Source of the DNA: Brassica napus
Lineage: Eukaryota; Streptophyta; Magnoliopsida; Brassicales; Brassicaceae
Direction: 5' to 3'
NCBI RefSeq assembly: GCF_020379485.1
Contig: NC_063436.1
Span: 20,954,423 to 21,018,422, forward strand
Length of the DNA: 64,000 nt
A program made the translations under genes and the position numbers. The first letter of the stretch is position 1. Each line of letters starts with the position of its first letter. Shown here piece by piece: positions 34,278 through 45,625 of this stretch. Under the pieces are notes generated by a model, which saw nothing but the letters and a program-made list of their open reading frames with translations, was not told the DNA's origin and made no database searches.

Positions 34278-36245
34278 ATGGTGGTCTGCAAATGCAGAAA
34301 GGTATATAATTTAATTCATTTGCTGATCGAGATTTTGGATTTTGCATTTAATTTATTGGGAAAATAGATTTCGATTTGTTTGCATTTTTTTTTTGTTGCT
34401 GAGAGCTCAATCAAGTGAATGTTTTTTTTTTTAAATTTCTCTTACAGGCTACGAAGCTATATTGCTTTGTTCACAAGGTCCCTGTTTGTGGCGAATGCAT
34501 TTGCTTCCCTGAGCATCAAACTTGTGTGGTATGCTCATCAGCAGCATTATATATTTTATTATATATTGTGGGATAATGCTAAAATACGTTTTTTTGTTAT
34601 GTTGTAATCAATAATAATAGGTCAGGACTTATTCAGAATGGGTGATAGATGGAGAGTATGACCAGCCTAAGTGTTGTCAATGCCAAGCAGCCTTTGATGA
34701 GAGCGGAGGTCATCAACTCACTCGCTTGGGTTGCTTGCGTATGTTATCTCACTCACTCTTACCATTATTTTTATTTCTGAATTTTCTACTATTAAAATAA
34801 ATGGAAACCATCTCTACCCTTTGATTTGGATATCAGATGCTATACATACAAGTTGCTTGGTTTCGCTTATCAAGAGCCTTCCTCCTCATACTGCACCTCC
34901 TGGTTATGTCTGCCCAACATGTAGCACTCCTGTAAGCCCTATTGATTTTTTTTGTTACACTAATAAAAATGTTATTTTGAGCTGCTTCACTTTGTTATAG
35001 TGTGTATTGTGTAATAGTGCACCCTATGATGTAATGTACTGGATGTAGCTATCTAGGTTAAATTATTTTTGGCCCTTAGGGTTTGAGGAAATGTTGTATC
35101 TTGCTTCGAAATGTTGATTGTGCTTGGGAGAGTGCCGTATTAATAGTTCTCATATGGTCTTCAAAATGCAGATATGGCCTCCCAAGATGGTAAAAGATGC
35201 AGGATCTCGGCTTCATGCACAGTTAAGGGAAGCGATTATGCTGGTCAGTTTTATATTATTGTCATATCGTTTGTGTTGACTAGAGAACACTATAACATAG
35301 ACTTAAAGGATTTACTGGTTCACTTAGATTTTTATGTTCTGTTCTGTATATGACAGACTGGTCTCGAAAAGAATCTATTTGGGAAGCATCCAGTTTCTCG
35401 GTCCACAGAATCTCGTAGCCCACCTCCTGCATTTGCTTCAGATGCATTAATCAATGTATCTTCATCTTCTCATACACAACAAGGGAGGAATCTTCTAGCT
35501 GAAAATGGAGAATATTCTAAATCTGCGGTTTCAGAGATAGTTGAGATAGATGTTCCTTCTTCTGCTGGGAATTACATGAAAACCTCAAGCCCTGGAGTAA
35601 GACATTCTTCTTACAAACTAGTTGCAGTGTCATGTTTTTGTCACAATTGCTCTAACCATCAATCGATGTTGTATATAGCATGTTGCTGCTGCACGGAAAG
35701 GTGTACTCGCTGTGGACAGACAGAACTCTGAGACTCTTTATTATGCAGACGATGAAGACGGGAATAAGAAAAAGTACTCAAGACGAGGTGGTAGAAATAA
35801 TAAACATATCTTTCTTACCTCTCTTGTCTGAAATTTTGCTTTTACAATTACCGTGAGACTGATAATTTTGTTTCATGTAAGGTCCACTTCGTCACAAGTT
35901 TCTGCGGGCTTTACTACCATTCTGGTCGAGTGCGCTACCTACACTACCCGTGACTGCACCGCCTCGTAAGGATCCAACAAAGGCAGAAGATGGTTCAGAA
36001 GGACGTGTAAGACATCGATCATCAAGGATGGATATAAGGAAAATACTCCTTTTCATAGCAATCATGTGAGACCTTGTTTGATTATTTCCTTAAATAGCTT
36101 TTGATATTTTAAAATGTTTGGTGTAGAATACTAATACCCAACTGGGTGACTGATGTGCAGTGCGTGTATGGCAACAATGGGGATTTTATACTACAGACTT
36201 GCACAACGGGTAATTGGTCAAGAAAACCCTGACGAGGAGCAGTAA
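34278..36245 (+). CDS. ZFPL1-like RING zinc-finger membrane protein
   Basis: Homologue of ZFPL1, a Golgi-membrane RING-type protein; the plant member's role is not known to me. Nine exons: 34278-34301, 34448-34528, 34621-34738, 34837-34931, 35172-35243, 35357-35596, 35679-35787, 35882-36065, 36161-36245; 1,008 bases, 335 residues, in frame. An N-terminal B-box-like zinc site (CKCRKATKLYCFVHKVPVC, then CICFPEHQTC) is followed by a RING-type cluster (CCQC ... GCLHAIHTSC ... YVCPTC). A Ser-rich middle follows, then PLRHKFLRALLPFWSSALP, and a membrane span near the end (ILLFIAIIACMATMGILYY) with a short tail, making it tail-anchored. Exon 1 is only 24 bases but gives the first two cysteines, which fixes the start. 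A Helitron ends 225 bases upstream. Matches recalled At2g14835. Confidence 0.9.
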
Positions 36246-36589
36246 TGAGGTAATATCGTATCGGACGGGGACGACTAGAAAATGTTTTGTTAGAAGTTGA
36301 TTTGGAGAGTTGTGGGATGAGGTTCTTTGTGACAGTCTTGTCCTTTGTTTTTTTTGTTTCGCGGGTCGAAGTATATTTGATTGTCACCTTTTTGTTTCTG
36401 TGTCGATTGGCATGTTTTAGTATGTAGCTGTTTTGGTATAGACGAAGTTACATGACGCGCTGAGCATTTTCTTTTGCCTTCTATGTTCAAACATTTTGTG
36501 GCCTCTAGAGTAGTCTTTTATAGAATCGTCATTGTTATGGTCTCTTGATACGAGTTATAAAAATGTTAATTCGGAGTTATTTGTGTTAT

Positions 36590-36972
36590 CTGGTGGTGGT
36601 TTCGGTCTCCTCGGTCTTATGCTTTCGGATTTTGGTTAGAGCAGAGTTGGTTTTCCAGCTCGTGGTCCGGGGTCTGGTGATAACCCCGTGAATCGACTGT
36701 TGACACCTACTTCTGGCTCGTTTAGTGTGGGCTCGCCGTCTCATGGTCCGGGGCAGTTGTGCCTCCCCCGTGAATTGAGTGTTGGTGTCTCACTCAGACT
36801 TGTCTTTGTCTCCCATCTCCCCTGGATTTTGGCTTTCACTTGCAGGTTTTGGTGCATTGTCCTCTCTGGAGTTCAAATTCCCCGTCGGTTTGGATCTGTT
36901 GTTAGTCCTAGGATTGTTGCAATAACTAGTTCCTAGATCTTATTCTGTGATTTGAGTTTAAAAAAAAAAAGT
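36590..36972 (+). mobile_element. Retroelement fragment with poly(A), family unknown
   Basis: A GC-richer block with phrases such as CCGGGGTCTGGTGATAACCC and CCTCCCCCGTGAATTGAGTG ends in a run of A at 36962-36971. An 82-codon open frame here has no recognisable protein. Style and poly(A) suggest a non-LTR retroelement piece; no target duplication was found. Confidence 0.35.
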
Positions 36973-37264
36973 TTGGGGCTTCAAATCACATTTGGCTTTG
37001 TTAGCACACTGTGTTACAAGTTCTACTTGTATCATCTTTCATTCATTATTTGATAATGATATTAAGTATTAACATGCTTATCAAAAAAAGAAAAAAAAAT
37101 GGTAAAAGTAAAAAAACAAAAAGAAGTACAGCATTAACTAAATAAAATAAAAAACAATTATTTTCAACTAAACTCTTTTTCCCCTCTTTCCAAACTCACT
37201 TTCCTCCTCATATTCTCAAAAGTATATTGCACACATCTTCTGTATTCTTAATTTAAAACATCAT

Positions 37265-37850
37265 TGTTCAAGTATCAATAAATCGTTCATTAAGCATATA
37301 ATCAACTTGTAAAGTGCTTAATATATACAAAACATAATATTTTATATGTCAAATTTTTATTTCAAAAAAATATGCAGTACTCCAAAATCTAAATTTAAAA
37401 ATACAAACATTACTTAAAGACATGTTACTAAACTCTAATCAATATACAATCAAGATTTGCAGTTAATATTCACTAAACTATGTGAAAATCAATTCAGTTT
37501 TATTAAATTTAAATTTACATGTTTTAGAATTTTTTATATTTACATGGTGTCAATTTATTTTCTATCAAAATAGTTTTTTTTTTAATTATATAAATTAATT
37601 ACAAGGTTAAATACACGAGTAACAATTTTTGAGAAATCTTCTAGAGAACAGTTCATTGTCTCGAGAATACTTCTTAAGGCTATAATAATGAATTTTTTTT
37701 ATAACTTTTGTTTTTCTGTCATAAGAGAATCGTTGTGATTATACTATCATTTTATATTATTTTTGCATTTGATTGAATTTAGCGTATAATGTTGCAATTT
37801 TTTTTGCATATTTAAGAATATACGACTATAATGATTTTTAAAATCTAATG
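37265..37850 (+). repeat. Dispersed repeat, copy 1 (second copy near 63310-63840)
   Basis: This AT-rich block shares its order of words with 63310-63840. Examples: TTAATATATACAAAAC, AACATTACTT, TTTTATTAAATTT, GAGAAATCTT, and TTTTACTATCATTT-like. Similarity is patchy along about 550 bases. No coding content, and no terminal repeats were defined. It looks like one old transposon family. Confidence 0.55.
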
Positions 37851-38033
37851 AATATGCAGATTTCTTAAAGTTTTGATTTTATTAGTTAAACTGTCTAGAA
37901 TTCAGTCTCAATACCACTATATTTTGTAGAATTATTAAAAACGAAAACTTGATATAATAATGATTTTTAAAAGTAATTAAGCAATCATCGAATGACAACA
38001 CTATATTTTTTAATAAGAATGCTAGAATCAATA

Positions 38034-38370
38034 TAGGGCTTATTTGCTAAATAACCAATAAAATAAGGGAAATTAGATTTTTAGAGAGAAAATAGAGAGA
38101 GATAGGAAGAGAAAGTAGGAGAGAAGGGGTGTTTTTAGTTAGTTAATGAATTTTGGTTTTTGTTGTGTATAGTGAATGCAATTTCTTATCAAGGGCTTAT
38201 TTGCTAAATAACCAATAAAATAAGGGAAATTAGATTTTTAGAGAAAAAGTAGAGAGAGATAGGAAGAGAAAGTAGGAGAGAGTGGGTGTTTTTAGTTAGT
38301 AACAATAAAATAAAACTTAAAAAATCATACACTAGTATAGTAACAATAAAATAAAACTTAAAAAATCATA
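38034..38370 (+). repeat. Near-identical ~110 bp direct duplication upstream of ADA1-like gene
   Basis: The stretch beginning GGGCTTATTTGCTAAATAAC at 38036 recurs at 38196 and stays nearly identical for about 110 bases, including GAGATAGGAAGAGAAAGTAG. After it, TAACAATAAAATAAAACTTA occurs at about 38300 and 38340. GGGCTTATTTGC resembles a MITE end, so this may be two partial copies of a MITE. It lies 650-970 bases before the next gene. Confidence 0.65.
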
Positions 38371-38769
38371 AAAACTCTAATTCCTTCTATCCCCCCAGTT
38401 TTGTATTTGAGTCAGCATTGTAAATTGTTTTTAACAATTCCCTTAGAAGAAAAAGAAGAGTGAACCAGGAATCACATGTGTCCGAAGTTGCTAGCCGAAA
38501 AGAGTCAACGAGGAGGTAGGTTCTCTCTCATTTCTCTCCGGCACTGACTCTCTTAACTTTATAATAAAGCCTTGGTTTGGTCTCTCTCTCTCTATTTCAC
38601 GCACGTACGAACGAACAGACAAACAAAACACAAAGCGAACTCGATAAAATAACTAAAGGAAAAAAAAAACAACAATTCCTTTAGGGCACAAAGAGAAACA
38701 CAATCTTCAACAACAACAACAACAAAGAAGCAAATTTCGCGGCTAAAAAATCAATCGCTTCAACTGGTT

Positions 38770-38953
38770 CGTACTCAACTCTAATCTCTTCATTCAATCT
38801 TTCGATTATCGTTCTGGGTTTCATCTCTCCCTTCTCAATTTCGATTTAATTTTAATGCTTAAAAAACTCTTGGATCCTCCCAATTTCTTAACTTTCTCAA
38901 CTCGATTCTCGACGAATTAGCTAACAATCTGTAATTCAATTTCCGAAATTCAG
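38770..38953 (+). other. Probable 5' untranslated intron of ADA1-like gene
   Basis: A donor (CAACTG|GTTCGT at about 38768) and an acceptor (AATTCAG ending about 38953) bracket a T-rich stretch, followed by a 58-base leader to the ATG at 39012. Leader introns are common in plant genes. The call rests only on splice consensus. Confidence 0.4.
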
Positions 38954-39011
38954 GTCTACAAGTCGAGAATTAGCGGTGCGGATTTCAAAATCTGGGTTTT
39001 AGTTACCGAAG

Positions 39012-39806
39012 ATGGGGTCAGAATCAGAATCAGATCAATGCTCTTCCAGATTGAACACTCTCGAGATCAAATCCCTAATTTACCAGAAACTAGGGCACTC
39101 GAGAGCCAACACTTACTTCGACCACCTCGGAAAATTCCTCACCTCGAGGATAACCAAGTCCGACTTCGACAAGACCATCGCTAGAGAACTCGTCCCTCTC
39201 CACAACCGTCTCCTACGTTCCCTCCTCAAGAACGCAGCCGCCGCCAAATCTCCTCCTCCGAGGTACCTCAAGAGACCATCTGCATTCCCTCCCTCGCCTC
39301 GAAAATGCAGGTCCAGGAAGTTTAGGGACCGGCCGAGTCCTCTCGGCCCGCTCGGGAAGCCTCAGAGCATCACGACAACGAACGACGAGTCGTTGTCGAA
39401 GATGCAGAGGCTTCCAATGGAAGAAGGAGAAGAGGTTGAACAGCGCGTACCGAGTCAGTTAACCGCGCCGCTCGGCGTTTCGTTAACCGGAGTTAGAAGG
39501 TCTTTTGGCGAGACTTGTTGTCGGAACAGCGGCGAGTTGCCTGATGCGATGACGTTGAAGAGTGTGTTGGAGAGGAGGCTGGAGAAGGAAGGGATGAAGT
39601 TAACTATGGACTCTGTTGATGTTTTGAATAGCGGGTTGGACGCGTTTATTACAAGGCTGATAAAGCCTTGTTTGAGTTTGGTCCAGCGACAGCGAGTGTC
39701 GGTGTTGGATCTTCGCGCTGCTGTGGAGTTGAATCCACGTGTTCTTGGAGAGGATTGGCCTATTCATCTAGAGAAAATCTGTTCCCGCGCTTCGTCTGAG
39801 GAGTAG
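39012..39806 (+). CDS. ADA1/Hfi1-like SAGA coactivator subunit
   Basis: Single-exon gene of 264 residues. The N-terminal region (residues about 14-70) reads LNTLEIKSLIYQKLGHSRAN, then YFDHLGKFLTSRITKSDFDKT and LHNRLLRSLLKNA, the SAGA-Tad1/Hfi1 pattern. The middle is Pro/Ser/Arg-rich and basic. The C-terminal part (MTLKSVLERRLEKEGMKLT ... LDLRAAVELNPRVLGEDW) is the conserved second half of the plant family. In yeast and plants ADA1 is a scaffold of the SAGA histone acetyltransferase complex in the nucleus. The start is the first ATG after the leader. Matches recalled At2g14850, related to At2g24530. A MITE-like duplication lies upstream. Confidence 0.85.
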   Translation: MGSESESDQCSSRLNTLEIKSLIYQKLGHSRANTYFDHLGKFLTSRITKSDFDKTIARELVPLHNRLLRSLLKNAAAAKSPPPRYLKRPSAFPPSPRKCRSRKFRDRPSPLGPLGKPQSITTTNDESLSKMQRLPMEEGEEVEQRVPSQLTAPLGVSLTGVRRSFGETCCRNSGELPDAMTLKSVLERRLEKEGMKLTMDSVDVLNSGLDAFITRLIKPCLSLVQRQRVSVLDLRAAVELNPRVLGEDWPIHLEKICSRASSEE

Positions 39807-42746
39807 AGTTGTGAAGAAAAGAGCCGTTATATAGCGATTTTGGATAATCATATTTGATTGATCGATTCTTTTCCTGGAGTATGGATGGAATTGCCATTAG
39901 AGTGTTCTCGAAGAAGCTTTGAAGGGGGAAACAGAAGAGGCTTCAGGTTGTACAAGTTGTGATAGTTATATATAATATATAGTTTAAGACACCATTTGTT
40001 TAGAAGACATCTTTTACTTATGTAGTTTTCTTACTTTCGCATGTCTTCTCGTAATGTAACAAATTTTCCATTAGAGCAAAAGAGTTTTCTAAACATCTGA
40101 GTTCTCTACAGACTGGTCTTATTTGCAGAAAGCCAAATGTCACTGAAGCAGAATATCAATCAGACAAACAAGAGGAAACCAAACTGATTGCTTTCTAAAA
40201 ACATGTCGATTTAGTCAGTTCTCTGGATTCGGAGAGGAATCTCCGTCTCTCTCTCTTGATCTCTTCGCCATCCTTCTGTTTGCACGTACTAGTCAGTGAG
40301 TGGGAGTCGCACCTTTGGTTGATACTGTGTTAAACATCTGATTGTCATAAACTCATACACATGCCGATACACTATACCGTTTGCATGGATTGCGTCTCTT
40401 TTCTATTAGGCAAGTATGTCTGAACCGTTATCTGAAAAAACAACGGAATACATAAATAGCTTTTGTGTAATCGAACCAGTGTATAATAAATGAATCAAAC
40501 ATGACATCCATAAATGATACTAAAATGTATATATTGTGGGCCATTGATTAGAATTATAATTTTACGGTAGAATTTAGTCGGTAGATTTTTTGGATAGAAT
40601 TGTATCTAATGTACCTGTAGAAATTAAGTAAAAAAAAGAAAGATGTTCTTACATCAATTTGTCTTTTTGCTTTAGAAATTAAGTAAAAAAAAAGAAAGAT
40701 GTTTCTTTCTTTTTTGGCTTAAGTTTTAAAACTACATATTATGATTCATAATTTTTATTGTTATAGATAAAAATTAAAACTAAAGACACTTGCTGGAACC
40801 CAACCAGTTCCATTATTGTCTTTGATTCATAATGTATGTAGTTTTACTTCGAAACACATATTAATAATATATTTTCTCCAAACAATTATCATTAAAGTTA
40901 TAGATTAAAATTAATTTCTTTGATTATAAAAGCCAGTATAAATACGATTGTCTACACAATTTTGATAAATTTAAAGTTATAAAACATGTTATATTATGAA
41001 ACAACATTTTTTTAAAAACATCTTATATTTTGAAATGGAAAAAGAATAAAAATGATCTTTATTCAAAAAATAAAAAAATAATAAAAATGATCAATTTTCT
41101 GATATGGTCCTCTAAGGAACTGAAATAATCTATATGCATCCTCATATCTATTTTTATTCTATATTAAATTTAAATTTAAATTGAAAATGAAGTAAAATAT
41201 CCAAAACCTTAAGAATTTAAACATAATTACAAGCCCGACTACTCATCCTATCCATAACATGACCTAAGAATTGACTCGAAACCGACCCAAACTAACTATA
41301 AATCGCAAAATCTCATCCCAAATTTCTCCCATTTCGGGACTACTTCAAACACGATCTTCGTCTCTCTGTCAAACGACGATCTTCAACCGTCCTCAACAAC
41401 AACGCCCTTGAACCAAATCACCAGATTACAATACTGAGAAATGACTTACCAAGATAAAAAAGAAGAAGGGCGATACGCTGCCAAAGAAGATCGATTCTCC
41501 AAAGAAGAAAAAGAACGAGTTGTTGGGAAAAAAGAAACTAGTTATATCGAATCCAGCAGAGAAACAAAGTGGTGACAAAGGTTCATCATGTCAACCAAAA
41601 CAAAGAGGGCTCAGGGTAGTTAGTTTGAACCCCGAGAGAACATCTCCACGTTGGGATCCACAAACTCCACTTCTCCATTTGTCTCATGCTTAAAATATCT
41701 TCTTTTTTTTTGAACTTATGCTTAAAATATCTTGAGAAATGGAAAATATGACCCATATACCAAAAAAAAAAAATTTCAAGAGAATAATGCTGGCATTTTG
41801 CTTTAAGCATGAAGATTTTCTTCTTGGCTTAAATATCTCCAACAATGATGAAAATAATATTTTCAGAAGCGAAGACCAATCAGAAACTAAGATATATATT
41901 TTCATTTTTTTACTCTCAATTATTTTAATACTTACCAATCACACCAAAGAAAACCTTTCTTTTTGTCTTGCCACAAGACAGTTTTTTCATCTGTTAATTA
42001 CAATTTTTATGGATCACCTTTTAAATAGTATTCCAAATATATATTTTTCTTCAAAATACAGTAATAAGAGTATTTCTTGAGTTCATCCCCTAAATACTAA
42101 CCAATAAAAAGATGTCATGTGTCATATCTTGTTTAGAAAACAAATGTAAAAATAATATTAATTGCAAAAAATTAAACATTGCAAAATTTTAAACACTAAA
42201 CCTTATAACACTAAACCCAAGAATAACTCCAATAATAATTGATACTAAAATGGAAAACAACCATTTTGTAATTATCTAAGTATTAATGGAGAAATAGACA
42301 TTAAAAGATCCCTATTTTGTTATCTCGGATTAATATATTCATGGATTCTAGGAACTTGACCATCTCCTCTCTCTCAATTTTGCTCTCCTCCGTTGTCCAC
42401 AATTGTCCCACCGTCACGGTTCGTATCTATCTTTGCTCAAGCCTCACTCTCACATGCTCTGGTCATACATGCTAGTTGGTCATACATGCTCAAGTCTCAC
42501 TCTCGTATCTATCTGTTTTTAATGGTCTCTGGTTCTTGGAAGGATCAAAACTGCATGTGCGAGTTATTTAGCATTCATGATAGTTTAGTTGATTAGGAAT
42601 ATATACAGGAGCACTTCTGTTTCTTGATAACCAGAGTTCTTTAGCATTCATGAAAGTTTAGATGATGAAGAAGAATATGTATATTTATATTTATAGGAAC
42701 ACTTCAGTTGCTTGATAGACACTTCTTGTTTCAAGGTACTTAAACT
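39807..42746. other. Intergenic region between ADA1-like and F-box genes
   Basis: The first 250-300 bases should be the ADA1-like 3' end. At 40615-40705 a ~57 bp unit containing AGAAATTAAGTAAAAAAA and GAAAGATGTT is duplicated. At about 41450-41690 a Lys-rich open stretch (motifs PKKIDSPKKKKNELLGKKK, SCQPKQRGLR) starts without a clear ATG and has no recognised family; it may be a gene relic. The rest is AT-rich. The F-box leader and promoter lie within the last few hundred bases, with two similar copies of a stretch containing TTTAGCATTCATGA (about 42570 and 42640). Confidence 0.4.
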
Positions 42747-44224
42747 ATGGATACCAAAAAGTTGGACACTGGGTCGAGAGATGCAATCAGCTTCCTCCCT
42801 GAGGAGATTCTCAGTGACATATTGTCCTTACTTCCGATAAAACAGGCTGTTTCAACATCTGTTCTTTCTAAAAACTGGAGAAATATATTTAGATTAGTGG
42901 ATTATCTTGATTTTGATTATTCTGTTTCTGTGCACCCGGAAAAGGGTGAACCAAAGAGAGGTGAGAGATTCAAAGAATATTTGGATCGAACACAACGAGA
43001 TTCGCCCATAATTAAATTCTCTCTTGAACGTCACGTTGGAGATCACAACGAGATGGCTTACGTGAGCAGCTGGGTTAGTGACGCAGTAGAACACGGTGTT
43101 TTGGAAGTGGACGTGAGTGTAAAACCTCGCCTTGGAATGTTGTTTATGCCTTGTGAGCTCTTCACGAGCAAGACACTTGTTAAGCTAACGCTTGGAACAC
43201 AAGTTCAATGCGACATACCTTCATATGTATTACTTCCATCGCTTAAGATTCTCATCATCGAAACGATTTTCTTTGCATCTAAAGATCTCAGTGATGTGCT
43301 GGTCGCTGGTTGCCCTGTGCTTGAGGAGTTATTTGTACGTCACGAGGAGATGGATTCACACCCTTATTACATATCGAGTCGGACCATCAAGAAACTATCA
43401 GTTCAATACCGTGGCTGTGATGTTTATTATGAAAGTGGTTTGTCATTTGACGCCCCAAGTCTTGTCTCCTTCGACTACTCTGACCATGCCTTGTATGAGT
43501 ACACACCGGTTAACTTTGGATCCCTAGTTGAAGCTCGTGTGGATATTCGTTATAATAGAAAGGTCGTTAAGCCGGATATATCGGGTCTCATGATAGGAAT
43601 AAGTAACATCGAGACTTTACATCTTTCTCCAGCTTCCGCTGATGTACGTTTTTTGCAACTTTCCTTTCTATAAAACTTTGTTATGACATTCTTGATGTGT
43701 GTGCTTCAGACGATTTCTCGATGTGTTAGTAGACATGGACTACTTCTACCAATGTTCAACAACCTGGTTAGTTTATCTTTTGGGAGTAAGAATGAACGAG
43801 GTTGGAAACTGCTTCCATATCTGCTTGAAAAGTCTCCAAAGCTTGAAACTCTAATCATACAGGTATGTATCATTAGCAACGATTATATATGTATATATGG
43901 AGAGAGACATTAACTTAGTCTTTTTATTTAATTCTCTTTCAGAGTCTGAATGTTTATGCAAGCTATATCCCTATACCTCTGTACCAAGTGAAGTTGATGC
44001 ATATCCTTGGTTATCAAGGAACTGTTCAAGAGTTGAAACACTTAAAGACTTTTATTGGGAGAATGCAATGCCTCGAACTTGTGCTACTGGAGCTTGCGGA
44101 AGGTGTTGTAGTGGATGATGGCAAAATATTGCAATTAAATAGGGATCTTAATCACGCTTCTCGGAAGTGCAGCATCCAAATGCACGACCGAAGTCGCATT
44201 TCTCATTTAAGTCTAGACACTTAG
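42747..44224 (+). CDS. F-box/LRR protein with FBD-type C-terminus
   Basis: Substrate-selecting subunit of SCF ubiquitin ligases; target unknown. Three exons: 42747-43643, 43710-43862, 43943-44224, 1,332 bases, 443 residues, in frame. The F-box lies at residues about 13-48 ([32 protein letters not shown]). Degenerate leucine-rich repeats follow, with plant landmarks [47 protein letters not shown] and [13 protein letters not shown]. The end has FBD-like [14 protein letters not shown] and [11 protein letters not shown]. The start ATG gives the usual short leader before the F-box. This family is large and fast-evolving, so no orthologue is named. Complete and apparently functional. Confidence 0.9.
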
Positions 44225-44744
44225 GGTTTGATTAGTTGAAGTTGTGGCTTTATGTTTTTTGCTCTAAGATTTGTGTGTTTAAGTATCTAGTCGTGGCTTT
44301 GATTTTTTTTTTTTTTTTCTAAAGCACTTACCAAAATCTCTAGAGAAATTGATTTCTACAACTAATATATTTTAGGTTTAGATTCAGTTTTAAAAACTAA
44401 AGTCAGGTCCGGTCCAGAGCAGATGCAGAGTAAGCAATTGTTTAGGATCCTTTTTTTTTTGGGTTTTTTCAGCTGAATTTTTTTTAAATTATAAAAGGGC
44501 ACATTTCTTCAAATTTGAGTAGGGCATCTGTGTTTGTTGGGCTGGTGCTGACTAAAGCATGATGATTCTTTCAAAAGAAAGTTGTAGAAATAAAAATGGT
44601 TGTCTATCCCTCTTCGTATCACCTTCTAAGTGCCTTTTTTTTTTTGTTGAACGGGACAAAAACAACTAGATTTAATCTCAAATTCCTCTCACTTTATTTT
44701 CTTTTTATAATATATCCTCCTTACAAATGCTCGATTTGTAAACT
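44225..44744. other. F-box gene 3' region and repeat debris
   Basis: The F-box 3' end is followed by T-rich sequence. Around 44405-44540 a phrase with GTCCGGTCCAGAGCAGATGC ... TTGTTGGGCTGGTGCTGAC recalls a dispersed Brassicaceae transposon; a possibly related GGGCCGGC-containing piece lies near 58360. No ends could be set. Confidence 0.35.
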
Positions 44745-44764
44745 GAATAATACTTTCATTGAAC

Positions 44765-44993
44765 CACATCGTGGTGGTCTAGTGAATTCTTCTAGAAATT
44801 ATCATGTTAGTCCAGGTCAGAGATGGACTTTCCTTTAATTATTAGCTCCACATGTCGCCACACGGATATGAGCCCATGCTTATGGTCCATTTGAATATCT
44901 GGGAGAAGATCCATTTGTGGGTTGCACCTCCTACCTGAAGATTAGGTCTGTATTTTTAATAGATCTTGGTTTAACCCTTTTTTTCAAAAAAGA
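44765..44993 (+). mobile_element. SINE-like insertion with ~18 bp target duplication
   Basis: Flanks AATAATACTTTCATTGAAC (44746-44764) and AATAATACTTTCATTAAAC (44994-45012) are direct repeats with one change. The body begins with a box A-like motif (TGGTCTAGTGAA) and ends with an A-rich tail (CAAAAAAGAA). Box B is degenerate. Body length is about 229 bp. Confidence 0.7.
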
Positions 44994-45273
44994 AATAATA
45001 CTTTCATTAAACTTCAAATGGACAAGGGTGCGTTACAAAGACTAGTGAATGGAGCTTATAATGGCTTGTGGCACTTACTCTCTAAGACTAAAACAAGAAA
45101 ATAATTAAGCAGATGAAAAAATACTAGCTGTTGGATGGTTTATGACAAAATCCAGCCATAAAAGAAAATAGTGTTTTCTTGAGCTTGATAGCTTGGGTGA
45201 AAACTTGTGATATCTTGGGATGTCTAGGTACACTTATAATGTCTATGGAAGCTTCCAAGTGTGGTGTAGATTT

Positions 45274-45611
45274 TTTTTTTTAACGCTGATTATTATGACA
45301 TTACATTTATGAGAAAAATTACATAAACGATTTGACAACCGACAATACTACATGTTTTATGAAGATTTCCGCCTAGCTGCATCATCTGAGCCGTCCTATG
45401 AAGATTCATTCCTGGCCAGATTTACTTGCACCATGTTGAAGATTCTTTGTAAGCTTTTCTTCTGTAGTCTGCATCAATAAATCGCTCTTTCCCAGACTTG
45501 AAACCTGGATTTCCTGGAATCTGCAAGAAATTGCATAATCTGGGGTTCGAACTTCAGACCTAGGTGTAGAAGCCTTTAAACTTTAACCAGTAGGCTATGA
45601 TGCTTCCACAA
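45274..45611 (-). mobile_element. SINE on minus strand with 14 bp target duplication
   Basis: TGTGGTGTAGATTT occurs at 45260-45273 and again at 45612-45625. On the minus strand the insert starts with a tRNA-like head, box A (TAGCCTACTGGTTAA) and box B (AGTTCGAACCCCAG), and ends in poly(A), seen as T's from 45274. The body is about 338 bp, long for a plant SINE, so it may have a composite tail. Confidence 0.75.
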
Positions 45612-45625
45612 TGTGGTGTAGATTT

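Noticed and set aside
36688..36936. 82-codon frame as a gene
   Set aside because: It lies in a poly(A)-ended retroelement-like block and shows no protein family.
41739..42080. 113-codon frame upstream of the F-box gene
   Set aside because: AT-rich, low-complexity Phe/Ile/Asn/Ser composition with no family or splice context.
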